Shown here one piece after another: positions 1 to 7,260 of a stretch of DNA of 19,617 nt. A program made the position numbers and the translations under genes. The notes under the pieces were generated by a model that saw only the letters and a list, made by a program, of their open reading frames with translations, was not told the DNA's origin and did not search any database. The stretch's first letter is position 1. Each line of letters starts with the position of its first letter. This stretch comes from DATBHM01 sp036557505 (GTDB lineage: Bacteria > Actinomycetota > UBA4738 > JACQTL01): NCBI GenBank assembly GCA_036557505.1, contig DATBHM010000233.1, positions 1 through 19,617 of the forward strand. The letters are read 5' to 3'.

Positions 1-1452
1 CTTGAGGAGTCCATCCACACGGGTCTTGTCGATACGGATGGCGCCGTTGGTCCGCGGGTCGTGCGTGTGGCCGTGGTCGGCCGTGAGGACCATGACCCAC
101 CTCCCGTGGCCGACTTCGGTGTTCAGCGTGTCGATGAGCTGCGGCAGCTGATCGTCCTGGACCTTCACCGTGTCGTGCATCTCGGGGCTGTCCATGTTCC
201 AGACGTGGACGACCTCGTCGATCAGCTTGTAGTTCAGGTAGAACAGGTCGGTGACGTCGCCCGTGCCGAATCCCTCGCGCTTGATCACCTCGCGGGCGGC
301 GTTGGTCTGGAAGGGCAAGCGGGCCGGGGTGTCCCAGCCGTTCCGCACCCGGGACATCACCTTCCCCCGCCACAGCCCATCCCGCTTCCCGTCGGAGGCG
401 TCCGCGATGGGGAAATACGTCGAGAGCGGCGGGAGCGAGTTCACGTACGAGGGGAACGTGTAGAACGGCGCGTTGTCCCCGCCGAGCCCCCACTTGACAC
501 TGTTTCGACCGCCGTGCAGGACGGCGAAGTGCTTCGCCCCGCCCGGGAGGAACGACCCATGACTCATCATCCCGAGGTGGAAGTCGGCGCTCCCGACGAG
601 TCCGACTCGTGGCGTGTTCCCCATCGCCTTGGCGTACCGATCCGCCAGGGTCGGCAGGAGCAGGTCGCGGGGCCCGGCGGCCCACGGAGCGCGGACCGTG
701 CCGTTCATCAGCATGTGATTGCCGACGATGCCGTGCAGCCGGGGATAGGCCCCGGTGCCGATCGTGGCATGGATCTGGGCCGTGCTGGTGGGGTTCGACC
801 CGACGGTCGCGTGGTCGTAGTAGGTGCCCGCTCTCATGAGCCGGTCCAGGTTGGGGTGCTGCTTGGGCCACCGGTCCAGGACCACCATGCCGCCGCCGTC
901 GTAGACGACGGTCACGATCAGGCGGGGCGGCGTCTTCCGCTGGGCGGCCGGCACGAGGGCCTCGGTCATCGGTCTGCCGTCCGGGGCGTTGAACGTGAAG
1001 TGGAGCAGGTCGGCGACCGTCGGAGCGATGTCGGCTGAGGTCACGGGCCGGGACACCGTCCCCTGTGAGCGGATGTAGCCCGGGCCGTACCAGAGCATCG
1101 GGACGTCTTCGAGGTAGGGCCACGGGCCCGCGTGCGGATAGATGTCGTTGCCTGCCACGAAGTTCGGGTACGTCGGCAGGATCTGGATCTGGCCGGCTCG
1201 ATCCTGACGCCATCCCCGCCACGTCTCGACGATCCAGTTGTGGGGAAGGTTGCAAACCTTCGCGACGAGGGCCGCGGCATCGGCGTCCGAGTGGGCCACG
1301 GCGGTGGCTGCAGAGGCGGAGCCGATTCCACTGATCGGACGCACGCCCGCTGCGGCCGAGGTGCACGCGGCAGCAACCGCCGCCAGTCCCCCGAGGCCCG
1401 CCTCGCGAAGCATCTCCCGGCGCGAGACTCTGCGCTGCCAGAACCCCTGCAT
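1..1452 (-). CDS. Tat-exported alkaline phosphatase superfamily lipoprotein (PafA/NPP-like), C-terminus beyond window
   Basis: An open frame of 484 codons reads from ATG at 1452 to the window edge with no stop, so the 3' end (perhaps 80-90 residues, judged from the paralogue at 8798-10534) is missing. A GAGGAG ribosome site lies 7 bases before the ATG. The N-terminus has a twin-arginine pair (R11, R12) and a lipobox-like AAAC ending at C30, suggesting a Tat-exported, lipid-anchored surface enzyme. Predicted metal and catalytic residues are all visible: His107 in a PHAGPWPY segment, GPG at 123-125, D-IAPT from 141, Asp185 (VVYDGGG), nucleophile Thr224 (TSTAQIHATIGTG), Asn245, Asp412/His416 (DEVVH) and Asp459/His460 (ADHGH). 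It probably hydrolyses phosphate mono- or diesters outside the membrane; the substrate is unknown. The order of motifs is unusual: the His/GPG/DxAPT block, C-terminal in classical PafA, comes first. Confidence 0.9.
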   Translation of the reverse strand, partial: MQGFWQRRVSRREMLREAGLGGLAAVAAACTSAAAGVRPISGIGSASAATAVAHSDADAAALVAKVCNLPHNWIVETWRGWRQDRAGQIQILPTYPNFVAGNDIYPHAGPWPYLEDVPMLWYGPGYIRSQGTVSRPVTSADIAPTVADLLHFTFNAPDGRPMTEALVPAAQRKTPPRLIVTVVYDGGGMVVLDRWPKQHPNLDRLMRAGTYYDHATVGSNPTSTAQIHATIGTGAYPRLHGIVGNHMLMNGTVRAPWAAGPRDLLLPTLADRYAKAMGNTPRVGLVGSADFHLGMMSHGSFLPGGAKHFAVLHGGRNSVKWGLGGDNAPFYTFPSYVNSLPPLSTYFPIADASDGKRDGLWRGKVMSRVRNGWDTPARLPFQTNAAREVIKREGFGTGDVTDLFYLNYKLIDEVVHVWNMDSPEMHDTVKVQDDQLPQLIDTLNTEVGHGRWVMVLTADHGHTHDPRTNGAIRIDKTRVDGLLK

Positions 1453-1527
1453 CACTCGGCTCCTCGGCTGGGTCGTGAGCGCAGGCCCCGGCTTCCCCGG
1501 GGTGTCGTCGGCCCACTGTACCGTGCC

Positions 1528-1552
1528 CTCTCAGGAAAAGGCAGCCTGAGAG
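1528..1552. repeat. Inverted repeat, 8-base arms (CTCTCAGG / CCTGAGAG)
   Basis: Perfect 8-base arms at 1528-1535 and 1545-1552 flank a 9-base spacer. The repeat lies just upstream of the possible minus-strand -10 (TACAGT, 1520-1515), in the position of a -35/spacer region, so it could be an operator for the phosphatase gene. No T-tract follows either arm, which argues against an intrinsic terminator. Function is inferred from position only. Confidence 0.4.
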
Positions 1553-1556
1553 CGGA

Positions 1557-1574
1557 CCGGGATGCCGATCCCGG
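1557..1574. repeat. Inverted repeat, 7-base arms (CCGGGAT / ATCCCGG)
   Basis: Perfect 7-base arms at 1557-1563 and 1568-1574 flank a GCCG loop. It begins 4 bases after the preceding inverted repeat, so two dyads stand in tandem between divergent genes. It could be a protein-binding site or an RNA hairpin in a leader of the plus-strand gene. Confidence 0.35.
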
Positions 1575-1753
1575 CACCCACCCGGACGCCACCACTGGAC
1601 TTTGTCTCGCCCAGGTACCTACGATCGTTTGGCCGGTTCCGAATCGTGTTCGCTCCTCGGGTCCGGCGGCAGACTCCTCAACGGCTCTGCGGTTGGGATC
1701 GTTACCGGGAAGGGCGAGCTGCGCTGCGTGGATGGAAACGGAGGCGGTGGCCC

Positions 1754-3016
1754 GTGAAGCGATCGGCCATCGCGGTCAGCCTCTTCGTCGCGGTCGCGAT
1801 GGTCGCAGTGGCGTGCGGGGCGACTTCTGGATCGGGGACGCGGCCGCTCGAGGTCGGCGCCGTCTACCCCCTGAGCGGACCGGACCGCGCGGCCGGCCTG
1901 GATGAGCTCAGAGGCGTGCGGCTCGCGGCGGAGCTCGTCGACGAGCAGGGCGGCATTCGGGGCCGACCGGTCCGCCTGGACCCGATCGACACACCGACGT
2001 CCGACGCGGTTCCGAGCGCCATCGCCACCCTGCACCGTCGAGGTGTCCAGGTGGTGCTGGGGAGCAACAGCAGCGAGATCTCCGCCGACGCCGGCCAGCT
2101 GGCCACCCGCGACGGGATGGTGTTCTGGGAGACCGGAGCGGTCGGGGAGATGAGCGGGGACGCGACCGGGGACCTCGCCTTCAAGGTCGCTCCCAGTGGA
2201 CTGGTGCTGGGCAGCGCCGGGATCGCGTTCATCGCCGACGAGATGGCATCGCGACTCCACCGAACCTCCGGCGATCTCCGGTTCGCCGTCGTCAACGTGA
2301 CCGATCGATACGGATCCGCGGTGGCGGAGGGAGCGCTCCGGGAGATCGCTCGGCGGCATCTGCACCTCGTGGGTCGGTTCCGGTACCCGCCGACGGCCCT
2401 CCCCACGCCGTCGCTCGTGAGCAGGATCGCGGCGGCACGCCCCGACGTCCTGTTCGTGGCGTCCTACATCCCGGACGGCGTGGCGTTGAACCGGGAGCTG
2501 GCCCGTCAGCACGTTCCGCTCCTGGCCAACATCGGCACGTCGTCGAGCTACTGCATGCCCGGCTTCGGCGACCGCCTGGGATCGATCGCGGTCGGCTCGT
2601 TCGCCACCGACAAGCCGGACGGCGAATCGTTGAACGCCGACGGCCTGACCCCCGGGGGCCGATCGCTGCTCCGCCGGGCGATGGGTGAGTTCCAGGGCCG
2701 GTTCGGGCATGAGATGTCGGCGCCCGCGCTGGCCGGGTTCTCCGCGGCCTGGGCGCTGTTCCACGACGTCATGCCCCGGGCCGCGTCGCGCTCGGCGCCT
2801 TCGATCGCCGCCGCCGCGCTTCGAGTCCATCTGCCCATGGGCACGCTGCCCAATGGCAGCGGCCTTGAGTTCACCGCGCCCGGGACCACACATCCGGGGT
2901 CGAACCTGCGGGCGCTGAGCGTCATCTGGGAATGGGTCGGCGTGCGCCATCGGGCGGTGGTCTGGCCGCCCAGATATGCGACGAGCTCGATCCGAACCAT
3001 TCCACTCGCCGTGTGA
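1754..3016 (+). CDS. Branched-chain amino acid type ABC solute-binding lipoprotein (Peripla_BP_6)
   Basis: Predicted 420-residue lipoprotein of the Leu/Ile/Val-binding (LivJ-like) family. I chose GTG at 1754 because GGAGG lies 9 bases upstream and a clean lipoprotein signal follows: two basic residues, a hydrophobic core, and VAVAC with the lipidated Cys at position 21. An ATG further upstream (1562) would add 64 unrelated residues before the signal. The mature start (EVGAVYPLSGPDRAAG near 33-48) and the following LAAELVDEQGGIRGRPV are typical of the family's first lobe; GSNSSE fits the ligand-binding loop. No transporter membrane or ATPase gene is adjacent, so it either shares a distant transporter or acts as a sensor. 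It overlaps the next gene by 4 bases (GTGA), suggesting translational coupling. The ligand cannot be read from sequence. Confidence 0.88.
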   Translation: MKRSAIAVSLFVAVAMVAVACGATSGSGTRPLEVGAVYPLSGPDRAAGLDELRGVRLAAELVDEQGGIRGRPVRLDPIDTPTSDAVPSAIATLHRRGVQVVLGSNSSEISADAGQLATRDGMVFWETGAVGEMSGDATGDLAFKVAPSGLVLGSAGIAFIADEMASRLHRTSGDLRFAVVNVTDRYGSAVAEGALREIARRHLHLVGRFRYPPTALPTPSLVSRIAAARPDVLFVASYIPDGVALNRELARQHVPLLANIGTSSSYCMPGFGDRLGSIAVGSFATDKPDGESLNADGLTPGGRSLLRRAMGEFQGRFGHEMSAPALAGFSAAWALFHDVMPRAASRSAPSIAAAALRVHLPMGTLPNGSGLEFTAPGTTHPGSNLRALSVIWEWVGVRHRAVVWPPRYATSSIRTIPLAV

Positions 3017-3987
3017 GCCGGCCGGTGCCGGACGCGCGAGACCGAGGGTCGACGACACGAGGCAGGCGTCGGCGCGCGGCCCTCTTCGGGCTTGCCGCCA
3101 CCGTCGCCTTCGTCGGCGGGGCGTGGGTCTCGGGGTCCATCAGCCCCCTCGCGCGCCGCCCGATCCTCGACGGCGGAGCCACCCTGCCGTACCGGTGGGT
3201 CTCACCGCCGGCGAACCTGGCGAGCACGAACAAGGCTCCCGATTCGGCCCGGGCCAGCCTTTCCTTCCGGGGCGACCGGTCCGACCCGGACGTCGTCAAC
3301 ACCAACGACCAGCAGGCGGAGGTCGTGCTCGGGCTGGGCGCCATTCCGAAGGCGCCGGGCGCCCGTTCGGTCACCGTGACGATCGACCCGGTCGACCCCT
3401 CGACCATCGGCCCGCCCCCGGATCATCTGTCGGTGCTCGGGAACGCGTATCGGTTCCGGGTCACGTACCAGCCGTCGGGCGACGCGGTCACCACCTTCAG
3501 GACGCACCCGCAGGTGTTCCTCATCTGGCCGGCGGTCGGTATCCGGGCACGCGACCGGACGATCATCTCCTCGCCGGACGGGACGTCCTGGACGAGGATG
3601 CGAACCGACGCCGACCATTCGCTCCTCACGGCGATGGCCGAGGTGTCGTCGGCCAACGGCTATTTCGAGGTGGCCACGACGGGGCACCTTCCATCGCCAT
3701 CGCCGGCGGGGACGGGTGGTGCCGGCGGGGGACAGAGGGGTGGCGGGGGTGGTGGTGGGTCCGTCATCCCCTGGGTGGCCGTCGGGGCGGCGATCGTGGT
3801 CGCGGGCGCGCTGTCGATCACCCGGTGGCGGTCGCGCGCCCGCGATCGGGAATACGAGTCCTATCAGCGCTACCGGGAGCTGGATGCGCCGCCCGCGACA
3901 TCGCGCCAGGACCCCGATGCGCCGGGCGCGACTCGGCCGGTCGGCACGCACGGGAAGGGCGCGCATCGACGCCGGCGCCGCGGTTGA
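3013..3987 (+). CDS. Unrecognised membrane protein: extracytoplasmic domain between two anchors, Gly-rich linker
   Basis: I do not recognise this gene's family. From the GTG at 3013, which overlaps the preceding stop as GTGA, it encodes 324 residues. A basic N-terminus (RRRR at 18-21) precedes a membrane segment at about 22-43. Residues 44-232 look like a beta-rich extracytoplasmic domain (motifs PYRWVSPP, NTNDQQAEV, LGNAYRFRV). A Gly-rich hinge (about 233-250, with a run of seven Gly) leads to a second membrane segment (about 251-271) and a charged, Arg-rich tail of about 50 residues. The expected topology is both ends inside. No Shine-Dalgarno is evident, consistent with coupling to the solute-binding lipoprotein gene; the pairing suggests the two act together at the cell surface. 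A start at ATG 2932 is possible but would overlap the upstream gene by 85 bases. Confidence 0.8.
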   Translation: MSRPVPDARDRGSTTRGRRRRAALFGLAATVAFVGGAWVSGSISPLARRPILDGGATLPYRWVSPPANLASTNKAPDSARASLSFRGDRSDPDVVNTNDQQAEVVLGLGAIPKAPGARSVTVTIDPVDPSTIGPPPDHLSVLGNAYRFRVTYQPSGDAVTTFRTHPQVFLIWPAVGIRARDRTIISSPDGTSWTRMRTDADHSLLTAMAEVSSANGYFEVATTGHLPSPSPAGTGGAGGGQRGGGGGGGSVIPWVAVGAAIVVAGALSITRWRSRARDREYESYQRYRELDAPPATSRQDPDAPGATRPVGTHGKGAHRRRRRG

Positions 3988-4044
3988 GGCGGAGCGGAGT
4001 CGAATGGTGGGTCCGGAGCCAGTCCTCCCGACCGCCTGTGAGCG

Positions 4045-4797
4045 TCAGCCGTTGAGGTACGGGTGCTTCGGACGGGGGATCGAGGCGATCTTCTCGGCGT
4101 CCAGCAGGATCTCGTCCTGCAGTGGGTACAGCGCCCCCGTCACCGTGACCCACTGCCCCGATGCGTAGGGCCCGCCCGTCACGTCCACCACGCGGACCTC
4201 GGCGTTCAGCGCGTCGGCGATGCAGCAGGTGACGACGAAGCGGTTCAGCTGGAACTCGTCGGACAGCGTTCCGGGCTGGTGCGTGACGAACCCCGTGAAC
4301 GTGACCTCGTCGCCCGCCCGCCTGGCGAGCGCCGTCAGCACGTCCGGCTCGTACAGCGCGGCCGACACGGCGATCTGCAGCTGGGAGTCGTTCGCCGCGC
4401 TGATGTCGGTGACCGAGATCCCGCCCGTGTACGCGCCGCGCCGGGCCGCCGCGTACGTCCCGAGCGCGGTCGACGGCATGGCGAGGATGGTCGCGACCGG
4501 CACCGCGAGGAGCGCCAGCGCGGCCGCCTGCCGCGTCGTGAACCTCGACGCGTGCGGCCTCCGGGCGCCGACGAGCCGTCCGATCGCGCCGGCCGTCAGC
4601 ACGATGGCGCCGAACGGCACCACCCAGAAGATCCGGGACGACACGTGCAGCGCCCAGCTCCCGGACGCCCACAGGAACCAGAACACCCCCGCCCAGGCGG
4701 CCAGGACGGCGACCGTCCACAGCGCCCCGGTGTCCCACCGGCGGCCTGGAGCCGAGAGCTCGGCCGCGGGGTGGTCCATCAGGTCCGGCTGCTTCAT
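4045..4797 (-). CDS. TIGR03943/DUF1980 (YcgQ-like, UPF0703) putative permease subunit
   Basis: Predicted 250-residue protein. The frame is open much further upstream, but the start must be the ATG at 4797, which overlaps the permease stop as ATGA; the longer version only reads antisense-like Arg/Gly-rich sequence. Three membrane segments are visible (about 25-45, 54-76, 88-107), followed by a soluble domain. The soluble part has an OB-like GDEVTFTGFV segment and the family's hallmark RFVVTCCIADA (Cys191, Cys192, Asp195). In other bacteria this family is almost always encoded beside a DUF318/UPF0718 permease (Bacillus YcgR/YcgQ), exactly as here. The paired Cys suggest metal or redox chemistry, but the transported substrate is not known to me. 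It converges with the membrane-protein gene ending at 3987, with 57 bases between stops and no convincing terminator. Confidence 0.9.
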   Translation of the reverse strand: MKQPDLMDHPAAELSAPGRRWDTGALWTVAVLAAWAGVFWFLWASGSWALHVSSRIFWVVPFGAIVLTAGAIGRLVGARRPHASRFTTRQAAALALLAVPVATILAMPSTALGTYAAARRGAYTGGISVTDISAANDSQLQIAVSAALYEPDVLTALARRAGDEVTFTGFVTHQPGTLSDEFQLNRFVVTCCIADALNAEVRVVDVTGGPYASGQWVTVTGALYPLQDEILLDAEKIASIPRPKHPYLNG

Positions 4798-5813
4798 CGC
4801 ACCAGCGCCCCGATCCACATCGCCCCGGCGAAGGTCACCGTCGCCGCCACGATCAGCACGACCGTCACGAACCCCCGACGGAACGTCCCCACGTACATCG
4901 ACGCGAGCTTCAGGTTGAGCAGCGGCCCGAACACCAGGAACGCCAGCTGCGGCCCCGGCCCGAACTGCACGAACGACGCCGCGACGAACGCGTCGGACTG
5001 CGAGCACAGCGACAGCAGCCCGGCCAGGCCCATCATCACGACGACGTTCAGCCCGGTGGCGCCCGACACGGAGTTCATGGCCGACGAGGGCACGAACGTC
5101 TGGAGCACGGCCGCCACCGCGGCGCCCAGCACGAGGTACGTCGACATCGACACGGCGTCGGACGCGAAGTGCCCGAAGAACGCCCCGAACCGGTCTCCGT
5201 GGTGCCCGGCCTCGGGGGCGTCGACGACGAGGCGTTTCAGGAGCTGGCGCGGCGAGCGGCCGCTGACGGCCCACCCCACGCAGACGGCCGCGAGCAGCCC
5301 CAGCCCGACCCGCCCGAGGACCATCGCCTGCGCGGTCGGCCGGCCCCGGTACGCGACGGCGGTGGACAGGATCACGATGGGGTTCACGATGGGGGCGGCC
5401 AGCATGAACGCCACCGCCGCCCCCGAGGTCACCCCCTTCGACGCGAGCCGGCGGGCCACCGGAACCGAGCCGCATTCGCACACCGGGAACGCCAGCCCGG
5501 AGACGCCGGCGATTGGCAGCTGCAGCCGCCGGGGCACCGCGGCGAAGCGGGTGAACACCGACCCCGGGACGAAGACCTCGATCGCGGCCGACACCACCGC
5601 CCCCACCAGGACGAACGGGATGGCCTGGATGAGCAGCGACGAGAACAGCAGCAGGAGCGTGGACAGCCAGGCGACGTGGTCCGCGTGGAGCATCCGGAGC
5701 GACGCCCCGACCGCCGCGACGACCAGGACCAGGCCGCCGGCGATCACCCGGTTGAGCCCCGGGAGCTGCGCCGGGGGGCTCTCGACGACGGGGAGCTCGA
5801 CCGCGGCCTTCAT
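4794..5813 (-). CDS. DUF318/UPF0718 (ArsP_1/YcgR-like) permease
   Basis: Predicted 339-residue polytopic membrane protein with about eight hydrophobic segments arranged in two halves. Family hallmarks are PVCECGSVPVARRL (Cys112, Cys114), PIVNPIVILST in the first half, and SLCSQSDAFVAASF (Cys270, Asp274) in the second. The family includes ArsP-type organoarsenical exporters and the uncharacterised YcgR group; the adjacent YcgQ-like gene places this one in the latter. ATG 5813 overlaps the upstream stop as ATGA, with a GGGAAG ribosome site 8 bases before it, and its own stop overlaps the next start as ATGA. The three genes thus form a translationally coupled operon. A histidine-containing loop (EAGHHGDRFG, about 201-210) sits between the halves. 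The substrate is unknown; the conserved Cys hint at a soft metal or thiophilic compound. Confidence 0.92.
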   Translation of the reverse strand: MKAAVELPVVESPPAQLPGLNRVIAGGLVLVVAAVGASLRMLHADHVAWLSTLLLLFSSLLIQAIPFVLVGAVVSAAIEVFVPGSVFTRFAAVPRRLQLPIAGVSGLAFPVCECGSVPVARRLASKGVTSGAAVAFMLAAPIVNPIVILSTAVAYRGRPTAQAMVLGRVGLGLLAAVCVGWAVSGRSPRQLLKRLVVDAPEAGHHGDRFGAFFGHFASDAVSMSTYLVLGAAVAAVLQTFVPSSAMNSVSGATGLNVVVMMGLAGLLSLCSQSDAFVAASFVQFGPGPQLAFLVFGPLLNLKLASMYVGTFRRGFVTVVLIVAATVTFAGAMWIGALVR

Positions 5814-7198
5814 CGGCAGTACTTCCCGAGCGAGACGGCGAACGAGTCGAACGCGTCCCGCATCAGACGCCCCCGGGACGGAGCCGGCAGACCGAGCAGC
5901 GCCTGGACGATGTCCCGCCCGCTCACCGTGGTGTGCGCGGTGGCCTTGACCAGGTAGATCCCGCCCGGCACGACCGCCTTGATCACGCCGGCCGCCGCCG
6001 GCAGTCGCCTCGTGAGCGCGGACGCGGCGTCGGCCCCCGCCATCGATCCCGCCGGAACGGCCGTCGAGCCCGTGCCGGCGACCACGGCGAGGTAGCGACC
6101 GCCCACCGCGGCGGCGGCGCTCGCGAGCACCCTCCGGGTCTCACGATCCAGCGTGGGAACCGGTCCCCGCAGCACCACCCCGAGCACGTCGGGGGTCGGA
6201 TGGGTGCCGAGCCCGCCGTGCAACAGCCTGCGGGCGGCCGCCACCTCGCGCCCGGGGGCGGCCACGTCCACCACCGGGCGGCGATGGTCGGCGACGAAGT
6301 ACTCCGTGCCCACCAGGCCCTGGTCGCCGACCGCCGGCTCGACCAGGGCCACCCGGGACGACCCCTTCGTGACGTGGATGAGCTCCTGGGCGAACGTCGG
6401 CACCTCCGCCGGCGGCCCGGTCGGGCCGCCGGCGTGCACGAGCGCGCCGCCGTACGGCGTGCGGAGCCAGGTGCCGGTGATCCCGTGCTCGGCGGGGAGG
6501 CTCCCGGTTCCCATGGTGGCGAGCACCGCCGCCGGGTCCACCGGCAGCGAGCCGGTGTCGGCCGACAGGGTTCCGGCCCCGGCACCGAGCAGCGCCCGGA
6601 GCTCCGGCACGGCGACGCCGTGCAGGTCGGCCGAACCGACGCCCTCCCACGCGACGAGCACGACCAGGCGGGGAGCGCCGGCCGAACGCTGCACGACGGC
6701 CAGATCCCTGCCGGTTCGGAGCCGCGACGGCGGTGCGATGCCGGTCAGGCGAACGAGGGTCGGCTCGACGCTGTCGAGGCCCGTTCCCCGCGGGAGCTCC
6801 GCCGGTTGGATCCCCGGACCGGCGAACACCAGCGGCACGCGGGAGGCGACCGGCCCGTCGACCGACAGCCAGGGCACCCTGAGGTCCGCGGGCCGGTCCG
6901 TCGTCGACCCCACGATCGGCGTCCCGGCCGAGACGGCCAGCAGGTCGGGCGACCGGCCGTCCTGGTAGCCCGCGGCGATCCTCGTCCGCACGCCCGGGGG
7001 GAGCGAGCAGAAGGGTACGTGGCTCGTGGTCGGCGCCCCCGAGTCGCAGGTCCCGGAACAGCGCCCGTACGCGACCACCGCCGGGATCGACGCACCCAGG
7101 ACGACGAGCGCCAGGACGAGGGCGCGACGGACCGGGCTCGACCGGGCGGGTGCGGCGTCCGCGTCGAGCCCATCCGGCCCGACCTCGGGGGAGCGCAT
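5810..7198 (-). CDS. Membrane-anchored pseudo-phosphatase (alkaline phosphatase superfamily relative lacking active site)
   Basis: Predicted 462 residues. A cytoplasmic N-terminus (about 25 residues) is followed by one membrane anchor (about 26-45); the rest should be extracytoplasmic. It aligns by eye with the phosphatases at 1-1452 and 8798-10534: VPLVFAGPGI (121-130), VEPTLVRLTG (about 144-153), APRLVVLVAWEG (175-186), VLATMGTGSLPAEHGITG (225-242). The active-site positions differ. The metal Asp is Glu185, the nucleophile Thr is Pro222 (neighbours Asp221 and Ala223), the Asn after HGI is Thr243, the D-x3-H pair is gone (RGPVPTLD, 344-351), and ADHGH has become AGTGS (374-378). The N-terminal His ligand is also absent. 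Cys47, Cys51, Cys64 and Cys461 could form disulphides. As first gene of the permease operon it is probably a non-enzymatic partner or ligand-binding component. The frame is intact, so this looks like a retained pseudoenzyme rather than a decaying gene. Confidence 0.82.
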   Translation of the reverse strand: MRSPEVGPDGLDADAAPARSSPVRRALVLALVVLGASIPAVVAYGRCSGTCDSGAPTTSHVPFCSLPPGVRTRIAAGYQDGRSPDLLAVSAGTPIVGSTTDRPADLRVPWLSVDGPVASRVPLVFAGPGIQPAELPRGTGLDSVEPTLVRLTGIAPPSRLRTGRDLAVVQRSAGAPRLVVLVAWEGVGSADLHGVAVPELRALLGAGAGTLSADTGSLPVDPAAVLATMGTGSLPAEHGITGTWLRTPYGGALVHAGGPTGPPAEVPTFAQELIHVTKGSSRVALVEPAVGDQGLVGTEYFVADHRRPVVDVAAPGREVAAARRLLHGGLGTHPTPDVLGVVLRGPVPTLDRETRRVLASAAAAVGGRYLAVVAGTGSTAVPAGSMAGADAASALTRRLPAAAGVIKAVVPGGIYLVKATAHTTVSGRDIVQALLGLPAPSRGRLMRDAFDSFAVSLGKYCR

Positions 7199-7204
7199 CG
7201 CGGG

Positions 7205-7210
7205 ATTATC
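7205..7210 (-). promoter_or_regulatory. Candidate -10 element (GATAAT) of a leaderless transcript for the permease operon
   Basis: Reading the minus strand, GATAAT (5 of 6 matches to TATAAT) ends 6 bases before the ATG at 7198, so transcription would start at or next to the A of the start codon. No Shine-Dalgarno precedes that ATG (the intervening bases are CCCGCG), which fits a leaderless mRNA, common in Actinomycetota. I see no good -35. Confidence 0.45.
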
Positions 7211-7212
7211 TC

Positions 7213-7260
7213 GTCATGCCTCGAAAAAGCCGAGCATCGGGCGCGCCGCCCGGTCATGAC
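7213..7260. promoter_or_regulatory. Paired GTCATG boxes flanking a GC-rich dyad in a divergent promoter region
   Basis: GTCATG occurs at 7213-7218 and again, exactly 40 bases on, at 7253-7258; the second is inside the perfect palindrome GTCATGAC (7253-7260). Between them lies CGGGCG-CGC-CGCCCG (7238-7252), a perfect 6-base-arm inverted repeat. The set sits just upstream of the candidate -10 of the minus-strand operon and about 140 bases before the cupin start, so it may be an operator or control region for either. This is inferred from pattern and position. Confidence 0.35.

Larger units (their letters stand above)
1453..1753. other. Divergent intergenic region between phosphatase and solute-binding protein genes
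   Basis: This is the only gap longer than 300 bases. It carries no convincing reading frame: open frames across it only extend the downstream gene without family similarity. It must hold the start signals of both divergent genes. On the minus strand TACAGT (1520-1515) is a possible -10 about 60 bases before the ATG at 1452, without a clear -35. On the plus strand GGAGG at 1740-1744 serves the GTG at 1754, and I see no persuasive plus-strand promoter. Two inverted repeats lie between and are listed separately. Confidence 0.6.

Noticed and set aside
61..1038. Plus-strand open frame of 325 codons near the left edge
   Set aside because: It is the complement of the partial phosphatase, whose frame is unbroken over 484 codons and carries every expected motif.
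1..1452. Possible frameshift or pseudogene, because no full-length gene is evident at the left edge
   Set aside because: Checked triplet by triplet over most of its length: no in-frame stop, and motifs continue in one frame to base 1. The gene is simply cut by the window edge.
3988..4044. Terminator between the convergent membrane-protein and YcgQ-like genes
   Set aside because: Only imperfect, GC-biased complementarity is seen and no T-tract; nothing that stands out from background.
4798..5481. Apparent 228-codon N-terminal extension of the YcgQ-like protein
   Set aside because: It lies entirely within the permease gene in another frame and is Arg/Gly/Asp-rich; the ATGA junction at 4797 gives a family-length protein.
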